A DNA stretch of 64,000 bases from Parerythrobacter aestuarii (GTDB taxonomy: Bacteria; Pseudomonadota; Alphaproteobacteria; Sphingomonadales; Sphingomonadaceae): assembly GCF_030140925.1 (NCBI RefSeq), contig NZ_JARBWD010000001.1, forward strand, positions 1,364,001 through 1,428,000. Direction: 5' to 3'. A model generated the notes under the pieces. It worked only from the letters and a program-made list of their open reading frames with translations, searched no databases and was not told the origin of the DNA. Position numbers and translations under genes: made by a program. Positions 1 through 8,049 of this stretch are shown here, piece after piece (position 1 is the stretch's first letter; every line of letters begins with the position of its first letter).

Positions 1-1
1 C

Positions 2-499
2 AAGCGAGCCATGGAGATCGCCGAAGCGCAAGACTTTGCCCGCAATGTCGATAGCGACAAGGATGAAGCGACGTTCGTCGTGCTGCGGGGACCAGGCGCC
101 AATACCGAAGGCGGACTGACCCCTGGAGTAGTCGACGTAGAAGGTGCCGGGGTCGTGGTAACCCTCGATAGCCCGGGGCTCGCGGCCTATATCCCGCGCG
201 CGGGTGCTGCACCGATCGGTCCTTTCCGCATTTCCGACAGCGGCCTTGCCGACGTGCAGGATGAACTGGCACCGGAGGTGGCCCGCGCTGCCGAAGGGGG
301 TAGCTTCCTTGAGAAGCTCATTCCTTTCGCGATCGGTGCCATTACGCTGGGGGCAATTCTGAGCGGGCGTGACAACGACCAGCGGCAGCCAACCAACCAG
401 CGGCCCAATCCGGATATCCAGGACAGTTCGCAGCCACCGCAGCAACGGCAACCGCAGCCAAAACCGACCTCCAGTCCCAATGATCCGGGCGGCGGCTAA
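2..499 (+). CDS. Unrecognised protein, C-terminal part (5' end probably outside window)
   Basis: The reading frame is open from the first base of the window, and the first ATG (position 11) has no clear ribosome binding site, so the true start is probably upstream. The visible 160 or so residues have a hydrophobic stretch around residues 100-118 and then a low-complexity tail rich in Gln, Pro, Asn and Arg. This layout suggests a membrane-anchored or exported protein with a disordered end. I do not recognise a family. It converges on the adenylate cyclase gene with only 6 bases between the stop codons. FecR-type proteins often neighbour CHASE2 cyclases, but I cannot see a FecR domain here, so no function is assigned. 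Confidence 0.5.
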   Translation, partial: KRAMEIAEAQDFARNVDSDKDEATFVVLRGPGANTEGGLTPGVVDVEGAGVVVTLDSPGLAAYIPRAGAAPIGPFRISDSGLADVQDELAPEVARAAEGGSFLEKLIPFAIGAITLGAILSGRDNDQRQPTNQRPNPDIQDSSQPPQQRQPQPKPTSSPNDPGGG

Positions 500-505
500 C
501 CGATC

Positions 506-2734
506 CTATTTCTCGGTTGCGACATAGACGCCGTCCCAATCGGAGGAAGGCGGAGTAGCTTGCATCCCGGCGATACGGCTCTTGAACAATGCGGCTAGCT
601 TGGGAATGCCAGCATCGGCATAGAGACTCGCCTGTTCGCGTAGCAGCTGGACAGCTTGGTCCCATTGCCGTGTGCGATACGCCTCGAACATTGCCGTATG
701 CGCCTCGACCAGCTGTTGGAACGAAGCGGTTGCGGCCGCGTTCTCGTCACCCAGTAGTGCGAAGATTTGCTCATTGCCCGCGCGCCCGACGACGCGGACC
801 CGATCGATCGGGAACATGGCAAAGCCGTCGAGTTCAGCTGCCAATTGTTCACCCACGATGATCGGTACGCCATATTGCTTGGTCAGCCCTTCAAGCCGCG
901 ACGCGACATTCACTGTGTCGCCGATCAATGAGTAGGACAGGCGTTGTTCGGAACCCATGTTGCCGACGCAACACAAGCCTGAATTGAGTCCGATGCCGAT
1001 GCTGACATGGTCAGGCCACACGCTTCCTTCGACCCTCGGAGCCTCACGGTTCAGAATCTCGAGCTTCGCCACCATCGCCAGTGCTGCCCGCGCGGCATTG
1101 CGATGATGATCGGGATCGTCGAGCGGGGCGTTCCAGAAGGCGAGGATCGCATCGCCGATATACTTGTCGAGCGTCGCTTTGTGAGCGAGCAATATGTCGC
1201 TCATTGGGGTCAGGAAGCGGATCAGGAAGCCGATCACCTGCTGCGGCGTGTACTGCTCGGAAATACGCGAAAAGCCACGAATGTCGCACATCAGCACGGT
1301 CATTTCGCGTTCCTCGCCGCCCAGTTCGAGTTTGCCCGGATCATCGGCAATCTGGCGCACGAGTTCGGGCGACAGGTAGCGATCGAATGCCGAGTGAATG
1401 TAGCTACGCTGACGCTCTTCGCGGTAGTACACTGCGACGGTCTGCACAGTGTAGACCAGCAATAGCGCTAGTATGGGGTAGGTCGGATCGAACAGGTAGC
1501 GTAGCTGGGTGAAACCGAGCCAGCTGCCTGCCAGCACCACCGCAATTCCGCCAGCCGCAGCCAGTGCTCCCATCACTGCGCCAAGGCGCGGGAGCAACAG
1601 GGCAAATCCGATCCCGAGAACGAGGACTAGCAGCAGTTCGAGCCCGAACGCCCAGTCCGGCCGTTCGAGGAAATGGCCGGAGAGGATCTGGTCCATCGCA
1701 GCTGCATGGACCGTGACCCCGGCAATCCTCTCGCTCAAGGGAGTTGAAACGAGGTCCTGCAACCCCGCCGCGCTGCCTCCGACGATGACGATCTTGCCCC
1801 TGACCGAGGCCGCCAGTTCCGCATAACCGAGCTGACCACCGATGATCGACCACGCGGGCAAGGCTGGCTGGGATCGCGCGGCAGGGAAGTGGACCCACAT
1901 CTCGCCCGCATCGTTGACGGGGATCTCGATGTCACCGAGCCTCACCGCGACTGCTGCAGAATCGCCTGGTGTGGCTTCGCCGCTTCCATCGCTGGCAAGG
2001 AGGTTGGGCGATCCAACATCTGAGACCACCCGCGCAGCCTCCAGCGAGAGGGAGGGTATCAACTGGCCGCGATGGATCGCCACCAGCGGTACGCGGCGCA
2101 CGATCCCGTCCGGGTCGCTTTCAAGGCTGACGAATCCGTTGCCAGCTGCGGCCTGCTCCAGCTCGGGGAGAGGCTGGAGCGATCCGGCGTATGTAGGGAG
2201 ATAAGCGGTCGGCAGCGTGCCGTGCAGGGTAATCCCGGCCTTGGGCTCGATATCGCGTCCGCGCTTCTCGCGATCCAAAAAGAACCCGGTCACAACCGGT
2301 ACGGTCGTGAAACTATCGGCCATCTGTGCGTCATGGGCAGGCATGGTTGCCAGCTCCCGGCCCATAGCGGTGTCTTGCAACCGCGCGGCAATGGCTTCGG
2401 GTGAGGTCCGGTCGGGTTCGGAGAACACGATATCAAAGATGACCGCCTTGGCCCCGGCTTTACCGAGCCGCTCGGTAAGCGTGGCGATTTCGGTCCGCGG
2501 CCAGGGCCACTGGCCCAGCCGGTCGATCGAGTCCTCGTCGATATCGACCACGGTCACGGCCTGATCGTTGTCTGTCTCGCGTGGAGCGAGCACCTGGTAG
2601 GCGTCGAACACCTGCATGCGCACGCGGGCCAAGGGAGCAGGATCGGACATTTGAAGCAGCACGACCAATGCCAGCACGGCAAGGCCCAGCAGTCCTGCCC
2701 CTCTTTCTCCCAACCGTCCTAAAAACGCCTTCAT
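506..2734 (-). CDS. CHASE2-domain class III adenylate cyclase
   Basis: Makes cAMP from ATP, probably in response to an extracytoplasmic signal. Order: an N-terminal membrane segment, a CHASE2 sensor domain (about residues 40-330) predicted to lie outside the cytoplasmic membrane, three membrane segments (about 355-430), then a catalytic domain (about 475-660). Catalytic features are visible: metal-binding Asp in MCDIRGF and in YIGDAILAF, the substrate-specifying Lys in DKYIGD, the second specificity Asp in LIGDTVN and the transition-state Asn and Arg in NVASR. The Lys/Asp pair argues for ATP rather than GTP. ATG at 2734 is preferred over a TTG 24 bases upstream. It is divergent from the multiheme cytochrome operon and so likely shares its control region. 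A cAMP phosphodiesterase-like gene and a double cNMP-binding redox protein lie in the same locus. Confidence 0.9.
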   Translation of the reverse strand: MKAFLGRLGERGAGLLGLAVLALVVLLQMSDPAPLARVRMQVFDAYQVLAPRETDNDQAVTVVDIDEDSIDRLGQWPWPRTEIATLTERLGKAGAKAVIFDIVFSEPDRTSPEAIAARLQDTAMGRELATMPAHDAQMADSFTTVPVVTGFFLDREKRGRDIEPKAGITLHGTLPTAYLPTYAGSLQPLPELEQAAAGNGFVSLESDPDGIVRRVPLVAIHRGQLIPSLSLEAARVVSDVGSPNLLASDGSGEATPGDSAAVAVRLGDIEIPVNDAGEMWVHFPAARSQPALPAWSIIGGQLGYAELAASVRGKIVIVGGSAAGLQDLVSTPLSERIAGVTVHAAAMDQILSGHFLERPDWAFGLELLLVLVLGIGFALLLPRLGAVMGALAAAGGIAVVLAGSWLGFTQLRYLFDPTYPILALLLVYTVQTVAVYYREERQRSYIHSAFDRYLSPELVRQIADDPGKLELGGEEREMTVLMCDIRGFSRISEQYTPQQVIGFLIRFLTPMSDILLAHKATLDKYIGDAILAFWNAPLDDPDHHRNAARAALAMVAKLEILNREAPRVEGSVWPDHVSIGIGLNSGLCCVGNMGSEQRLSYSLIGDTVNVASRLEGLTKQYGVPIIVGEQLAAELDGFAMFPIDRVRVVGRAGNEQIFALLGDENAAATASFQQLVEAHTAMFEAYRTRQWDQAVQLLREQASLYADAGIPKLAALFKSRIAGMQATPPSSDWDGVYVATEK

Positions 2735-2822
2735 GCGTTCGGTCCCGCCCTGTCTCAACTCGGCAGCCTATGGCGCTCGCGAATTGAAAGCAAACCATGT
2801 GGAACGATTTGTGTTTCTGGCC

Positions 2823-2844
2823 CACCATCGTGTTGTTGATGGTG
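2823..2844. repeat. Inverted repeat between cyclase and cytochrome genes
   Basis: CACCATC and GATGGTG form perfect 7-base arms around an 8-base spacer. It lies in the 154-base gap between the divergent cyclase and pentahaem cytochrome genes, about 45 bases before the cytochrome start. It could be an operator for either gene. No poly-T follows, so a terminator is unlikely. Confidence 0.35.
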
Positions 2845-2888
2845 TAAAACCTGTGCTAGCCGTTGGGCTTCAATCTCGGGGGGCGGGA

Positions 2889-4253
2889 ATGACGAGCCGA
2901 TCGGCATCTGGCAAACGGGTTTTTGCGCAGCTGGCAGCAGTGCTGCTGCTGACGCTGTGGCTCCCTGCATCGCAGGCCAATGGCAATGCCCGCTTCGAAG
3001 GGGTCGCCACCTGTGCCGGATCGACCTGCCACGGCCGTGCTGAGGGCAATGGCGCAGTGGTGCGGCAAGATGAGATTGCCACCTGGCAGGAACCCTCTTC
3101 GCCCAGCGGTGCGCATAGCCGGGCCTATGCGGTGCTGGCGGGCCGGCGCGGCCAGCAGATTGCGCGCAGCCTCGGCCTCGGTTCGGCGACGTCGGCACCG
3201 GAATGCCTCGGCTGCCACACGACTTTTGTCCCCGAGGCCCAGCGCGGACCGCGTTTCCAGGTGACCGACGGGGTTGGGTGCGAAAGCTGCCACGGTGCCT
3301 CCGAAGGCTGGCTGCCGACACATTATGCCCGACCGGCGACGCATCAGTCTAACGTTGCTGCCGGCCTCATTCCGCTGGAGCAGCCGCAGGCGCGCGCGCG
3401 GGTCTGCCTCGATTGCCACTATGGTTCGGCCAAGATCGGCCAGTTCGTGACCCATTCGATGATGGCGGCGGGGCATCCGCGCATCTCGTTCGAGCTCGAC
3501 CTGTTCAGCGCGTTGCAGCAACATCACGATTTCGACCTTGACTATGCCGACCGCAAGGGCCGGCTAGACAGTGTCCAGCTCTGGGCGGTGGGCCAGGCCG
3601 AGGCGGTGCGGCGTTCGACCAGCCTGTTCGCGCAGCCGGACAAGGGCATGCGCGGCATGTTCCCCGAGTTCTATTTCCTCGACTGTCACAGTTGCCACCG
3701 GCCGATCAATGACGGGCCGGAGCGTACGCTGACTTTCGAGACCAATCCGGGCCGCCCGATCCCGTTCGGCAATCCGCCGTTCAACGATGAGAACATCATC
3801 ATGCTCACCGCGGTTTCGCGGGTGCTGGCCCCGGGCGCGGCGGGCGGTTTCGAAGAAGCCAGCAAGGAGTTCCATCGCGCCATGGGGCAAGGCCGGGCCA
3901 AGGCGCAGGAAGCGGCAATTGCGCTGGGCGCGCGGGCGGGGGCTCTGTCCGATGCGCTGGCCAGCCGTTCCTATGGCGAGAGCGACACCTTTGCGGTTAT
4001 CGCCAATATTGCGCGCGATGCGACGTCGGATCGTTTCACAGACTATGCCGGTTCGGTGCAGGCGGTGATGGCGGTCGATACGTTGCTCAACGCGCTGGTG
4101 CGCGAAGGGCGTATCTCGATCGGCGCGGCGGCGGGTATCCGTACCAATATCAACCGCGCCTATGACGCAGTCTCCGGCCCCAATCGCTATCGCCCGGCGC
4201 AATTCCGCAGCGCGCTGAAATCCGCCACCGTCGCGATCGGATCGCTCAAATGA
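2889..4253 (+). CDS. Exported pentahaem c-type cytochrome, cytochrome c-554-like
   Basis: A periplasmic electron-transfer protein of 454 residues. It has an N-terminal signal peptide (hydrophobic core LAAVLLLTLWLPASQA) followed by one CX4CH motif (CAGSTCH) and four CXXCH motifs (CLGCH, CESCH, CLDCH, CHSCH), implying five covalently bound haems. The arrangement resembles the cytochrome c-554 or multihaem nitrite-reductase-like group. The redox partner cannot be read from sequence. The frame is open further upstream, but ATG at 2889 places the signal peptide correctly and follows a G-rich ribosome binding site. It is first in a tightly packed operon; its stop overlaps the next start by 4 bases (ATGA). 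The C-terminal 150 residues have no haem motif. Confidence 0.85.
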   Translation: MTSRSASGKRVFAQLAAVLLLTLWLPASQANGNARFEGVATCAGSTCHGRAEGNGAVVRQDEIATWQEPSSPSGAHSRAYAVLAGRRGQQIARSLGLGSATSAPECLGCHTTFVPEAQRGPRFQVTDGVGCESCHGASEGWLPTHYARPATHQSNVAAGLIPLEQPQARARVCLDCHYGSAKIGQFVTHSMMAAGHPRISFELDLFSALQQHHDFDLDYADRKGRLDSVQLWAVGQAEAVRRSTSLFAQPDKGMRGMFPEFYFLDCHSCHRPINDGPERTLTFETNPGRPIPFGNPPFNDENIIMLTAVSRVLAPGAAGGFEEASKEFHRAMGQGRAKAQEAAIALGARAGALSDALASRSYGESDTFAVIANIARDATSDRFTDYAGSVQAVMAVDTLLNALVREGRISIGAAAGIRTNINRAYDAVSGPNRYRPAQFRSALKSATVAIGSLK

Positions 4254-6199
4254 GCAAGTGGAGCGGGTTCAAGACGTTGGTGCTGACACCGGCCCTGGTT
4301 CTCGCAGCTTGCGGAGGAGGCGGGGGAAGCAGCAACGGCGGCGGCAATTCCGGCAATACCCCGCCTCCGCCGCCACCTGTCGGCAATGCGAATTACTCGG
4401 TACCACCCCTCGAATCGCTCAATGCAGCAGACGTCGGCAATGTCATTGCCCGGGCGGCGGCGCAAGCGGATGCGCAAGGGGCCAGTGCGACCATCGCCGT
4501 CGTCGACCGGGTCGGCAATGTGCTGGGCGTGTTTGCCATGCCGGGCGCAGGCACGACCGCGATTATTCCTGATGCGCCCAACGGCAACAATGTGGACGCG
4601 CAGGGGTTAACGATTCCAGCGGCAGGCGCGGCGATCGCCAAGGCGATTACCGGAGCTTACCTCTCTAGCGGAGGCAATGCTTTCTCCACCCGCACGGCGA
4701 GCATGATTGTGCAGCAACATTTCCCGCCTGCACCGAGTACGGCGGGGTTGGAAAGCGGGCCGCTGTTCGGGGTCCAGTTCAGCCAGCTACCCTGTTCCGA
4801 CCTTTCCGCGCGCGCCAGTGACGGAATGATTGGCCCGCAACGCTCACCGCTGGGCTTGGCGGCCGATCCTGGTGGTTTCCCGCTCTACAAGAACGGTGTG
4901 GTCGTGGGTGGCGTGGGAGTGATCGCCGACGGGGTCTATGGTTTCGATCCCAATGTGCTCGACACCGATGTCGACGCAGATGAGCAGATTGCCCTGGCCG
5001 GGACCGTGGGGTTCGAAGCGCCGGTGTCGATCCGAGCGAACCGTATCTTCGTCGACGGGACTTCGCTTCGATACACCGATGTCGGTTACAGCCAGATTTC
5101 CGATGTCAGCGGTGCCAGCTTTGCCGGGACCGCTGGGGCACTGGTTCCGGTGACAGGCTATTACGCCGGTGGCGGGCTGTTGGCTGGTGCCGCTTATGGC
5201 ACGGAGGCTTCGGGCATAAGGCAATCGACCGCCGCCGAATTTTCCAATGTCGATGCTTTCGTCCTGTCAAACGGGGCGGGCAGCAATCGCTACCCGGTGC
5301 GGGCTGGGACCGACGGCGCGGATATCGCCAACCCGATCACTCAGCCCGAAGCGACCGCCATCCTCGAGGAAGCCTTCACCATCATGAGCCGGGCTCGGGC
5401 GCAAATCCGCCAGCCGACCGACAGCCGCGCGCAAGTGACAATTTCGCTGGTCGATACGCGCGGCGAAGTGCTGGGCATCGTGCGCTCGCCTGACGCGCCG
5501 ATCTTCGGCATCGACGTCAGCTTGCAGAAGGCGCGCACAGCCAACCTGTTCTCCGGCCCCTTCGCCGCTGGCGACTTGCAGGCGGCAGCCGGCGAAGTGC
5601 CGCAATTCGTCACCCGGCTTCGCACATTCCTGAGCGATCCCAGCGCTTTGACAGGGACATTTGCCTTTGCTGATCGTTCCGGTGGCAATTTGTCGCGACC
5701 CTATTTTCCCGATGGGGAAGTCGGCACCGCCAATGGCCCGCTGTCGCGCCCGATCGCGCAATTCAACCCGTTCTCGACCGGGCTGCAATCAGCGCTGGTG
5801 GTCGGCAACCTTGCCCAGCACCTGGGCTTCGTCACCGGCGCTGCGGCGGTCGATACCCCGCGCTTCTGCACCACGCTGCCGCAAGTGGCGCCCGACCATC
5901 CGCGCATTGCCAACGGCATCCAGATCTTCCCCGGCTCGGTCCCGATCTATCGCGGCAATACGCTGGTCGGCGGGATCGGGGTTTCCGGCGACGGGATCGA
6001 CCAGGATGACATGATCAGCTTCCTCGGACTGCACAATGCGGGCCAGAGGGTCGGCGGCGAGGGCAATGCGCCCAAGGACATCCGCGCAGACCGCATTTCC
6101 GTGGTGGTGGGCAACCGGCAGGTACGGTTGCGGTACGTGAATTGCCCCTTCGCGCCGTTTCTCGACACCGCCGACAACAACGTCTGCGAGGGGCTGTAG
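4250..6199 (+). CDS. Lipoprotein with HbpS/GlcG-type (haem-binding) domains
   Basis: A 649-residue probable lipoprotein. The signal peptide ends in a lipobox (LVLAAC) followed by Gly-, Asn- and Pro-rich linkers. Two stretches look alike: residues about 55-230, with SATIAVVDRVGNVLGVFAMP, and about 365-640, with VTISLVDTRGEVLGIVRSP. Both match the start of the HbpS/GlcG (haem-degrading) domain, and each ends in a pattern of the type PIYRGNTLVGGIGVSGDGID. Members of this family bind haem or other tetrapyrroles, often on the outside of cells. Sitting between a pentahaem cytochrome and an outer-membrane barrel, it may assist haem delivery or be part of an extracellular complex; this is inference. 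Confidence 0.75.
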   Translation: MSKWSGFKTLVLTPALVLAACGGGGGSSNGGGNSGNTPPPPPPVGNANYSVPPLESLNAADVGNVIARAAAQADAQGASATIAVVDRVGNVLGVFAMPGAGTTAIIPDAPNGNNVDAQGLTIPAAGAAIAKAITGAYLSSGGNAFSTRTASMIVQQHFPPAPSTAGLESGPLFGVQFSQLPCSDLSARASDGMIGPQRSPLGLAADPGGFPLYKNGVVVGGVGVIADGVYGFDPNVLDTDVDADEQIALAGTVGFEAPVSIRANRIFVDGTSLRYTDVGYSQISDVSGASFAGTAGALVPVTGYYAGGGLLAGAAYGTEASGIRQSTAAEFSNVDAFVLSNGAGSNRYPVRAGTDGADIANPITQPEATAILEEAFTIMSRARAQIRQPTDSRAQVTISLVDTRGEVLGIVRSPDAPIFGIDVSLQKARTANLFSGPFAAGDLQAAAGEVPQFVTRLRTFLSDPSALTGTFAFADRSGGNLSRPYFPDGEVGTANGPLSRPIAQFNPFSTGLQSALVVGNLAQHLGFVTGAAAVDTPRFCTTLPQVAPDHPRIANGIQIFPGSVPIYRGNTLVGGIGVSGDGIDQDDMISFLGLHNAGQRVGGEGNAPKDIRADRISVVVGNRQVRLRYVNCPFAPFLDTADNNVCEGL

Positions 6200-6201
6200 G
6201 C

Positions 6202-8049
6202 GTGTCGGCAATCCTGCTCCCCCTGCTGGCACTGGCGCAACCCGAATTGCCGCCGACTGATGCGGAGCTACCGGCGGAGGAGGTGAAGGGTGAACCCGCG
6301 TGGGAGGAAGAGCCGCCACCGGTCGATCCCGAGATCATCGATGGCCGCCGCCGCCCCGACTACACCGGCCCGCTGCCGGGCCCGGTGACGCAGGACAATG
6401 AAGGCGCGGTCCGCGCGCCGCCGCCCGAGGCCTTTCCAACCGACCAGATCCCGATCCCCGATCGCTGGCGCCTGATCGAGAGCCTCGGGTTGGCGAAGGA
6501 GAAGTGGTGGGACCCGTACAACCAGAACACCTACAAGGGTGACCGGCCGATCAACCCCGACAAGGTGCCATGGCTGCCGATCGAGGGGCACGACTGGTTC
6601 TTCGTCGTCAACGCCGTCAGCGACACGGTGATCGAGCCACGCACCTTTCCGATACCCGTGGGCGTGCAGACGACCGAGGACCCGGACCGGGTCGATGTGT
6701 TCGGCGACAAGCTGTCGACAGTATTCGCGCAGACCTTCATCGTCGGGGCTGCGCTCTTGAAGGGCAGCACCAACTTCAAGCCACCCGATGTGGAATACCG
6801 CGTCACGCTGGCGTTCAACATGAACTATGTCGACGTGCCGGAGCGGCGGGTACTGTTCGTCGAGCCGTCGAAGCCCAGCCACCGTTTCGATCACTTCGTG
6901 GGCGTGCAGGAGCTGTTCTTCGACTACCACTTCCGCAATGTCTCGACCCGGTATGACTTCGATTCCGTACGGATCGGGATCCAGCCGTTCCAGTCGGACT
7001 TCCGCGGCTTCCTGTTCAACGACCAGCAGTTGGGCGTGCGTTTCTTTGGCACACGAGACAATAACCGCTTCCAATACAATCTGGCTGCCTTCTGGCGGCT
7101 GGAGAAGGACACCAACAGCGGCCTCAACGCCGTGCTGCAGACCCCTCGCGATGACTTCCTGTTCGTCGCCAATGTCTACCGGCAGGATTTCCTGATCCCG
7201 GCGCTGACCAGCCAGATCACCGTCGCCTACAACCGCAACCGCGAAGGTGACGACATCCAAATCGACGACAACGGATTTCCCGTCCGACCGGCGCTGCTGG
7301 GGGACTTGCGCGGGCGTGACTATGACGTGGTCTACCTTGGTTACAACGCCGACGGGCGGATCGGGCGGATCAACGTGACCGCCAGCGCCTATGCCGCGCT
7401 GGGCGAGGACCGGAACAGCTTCTTCACTTCGGAACCGACCGACATTCGTGCTTTCTTCGGTGCGGCCGAACTCAGCTACGACAAGGACTGGATGCGTTTC
7501 CGCCTCTCGGGGGCCTATGCCAGCGGCGACAGCGATCCCTATGACAACGTCGATACCGGCTTCGATGCGGTATTCGAGAATCCGGTCTTCGCCGGGGCCG
7601 ACACCTCCTACTGGATCCGCCAGACCATTCCCTTCGCGGGCGGGGGCAGGGCGGTTTCCGTCAATGGACGCAACGGCATCCTCAATTCGCTGCGTTCTTC
7701 CAAGGAACAGGGGCAGTCGAACTTCAACAACCCGGGGCTGATGCTGGTGGGGGCCGGGGCCGATTTCGACCTCACGCCCGAATTCCGGCTCTCCGCCAAT
7801 GCCAACCACCTGTGGTTCGAGAATACCGCGACGCTGGAAACCCTGCGCAACGAGGGCTCCATTCCGAAAGATATCGGTTGGGACCTCTCCGCCGCTGCGA
7901 TCTGGCGGCCCAAGGCAACGCAGAACATCGTCGCGCGGCTTTCCGCCGCCGCGCTGGTTCCGGGGGCCGGGTTCAAGGACCTGTTCACCAGCCTCGGCGG
8001 GCCGAGTCATTACTACTCCATCCTCGCCAATGTGATCCTGACCTACTGA
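6202..8049 (+). CDS. Probable outer-membrane beta-barrel protein of the cytochrome operon
   Basis: A GTG start at 6202, two bases after the previous stop, gives a clean signal peptide (SAILLPLLALAQ) and a 615-residue protein. The mature part has a Pro/Glu-rich start, then many short alternating hydrophobic/polar strands rich in Tyr, Phe, Asp and Asn, and ends in a C-terminal aromatic residue (ILTY), as expected for outer-membrane barrels. I see no CXXCH motif. I cannot place it in MtrB/PioB or another named family by eye. Position between a lipoprotein and a decahaem cytochrome suggests a porin-like sheath or anchor for the cytochromes. Its stop overlaps the next ATG by one base. Confidence 0.7.
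   Translation: MSAILLPLLALAQPELPPTDAELPAEEVKGEPAWEEEPPPVDPEIIDGRRRPDYTGPLPGPVTQDNEGAVRAPPPEAFPTDQIPIPDRWRLIESLGLAKEKWWDPYNQNTYKGDRPINPDKVPWLPIEGHDWFFVVNAVSDTVIEPRTFPIPVGVQTTEDPDRVDVFGDKLSTVFAQTFIVGAALLKGSTNFKPPDVEYRVTLAFNMNYVDVPERRVLFVEPSKPSHRFDHFVGVQELFFDYHFRNVSTRYDFDSVRIGIQPFQSDFRGFLFNDQQLGVRFFGTRDNNRFQYNLAAFWRLEKDTNSGLNAVLQTPRDDFLFVANVYRQDFLIPALTSQITVAYNRNREGDDIQIDDNGFPVRPALLGDLRGRDYDVVYLGYNADGRIGRINVTASAYAALGEDRNSFFTSEPTDIRAFFGAAELSYDKDWMRFRLSGAYASGDSDPYDNVDTGFDAVFENPVFAGADTSYWIRQTIPFAGGGRAVSVNGRNGILNSLRSSKEQGQSNFNNPGLMLVGAGADFDLTPEFRLSANANHLWFENTATLETLRNEGSIPKDIGWDLSAAAIWRPKATQNIVARLSAAALVPGAGFKDLFTSLGGPSHYYSILANVILTY

Noticed and set aside
6268..8010. 580-codon minus-strand frame opposite the barrel gene
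   Set aside because: Low-complexity composition without motifs, and antisense to a gene with a clear signal peptide and operon junctions.
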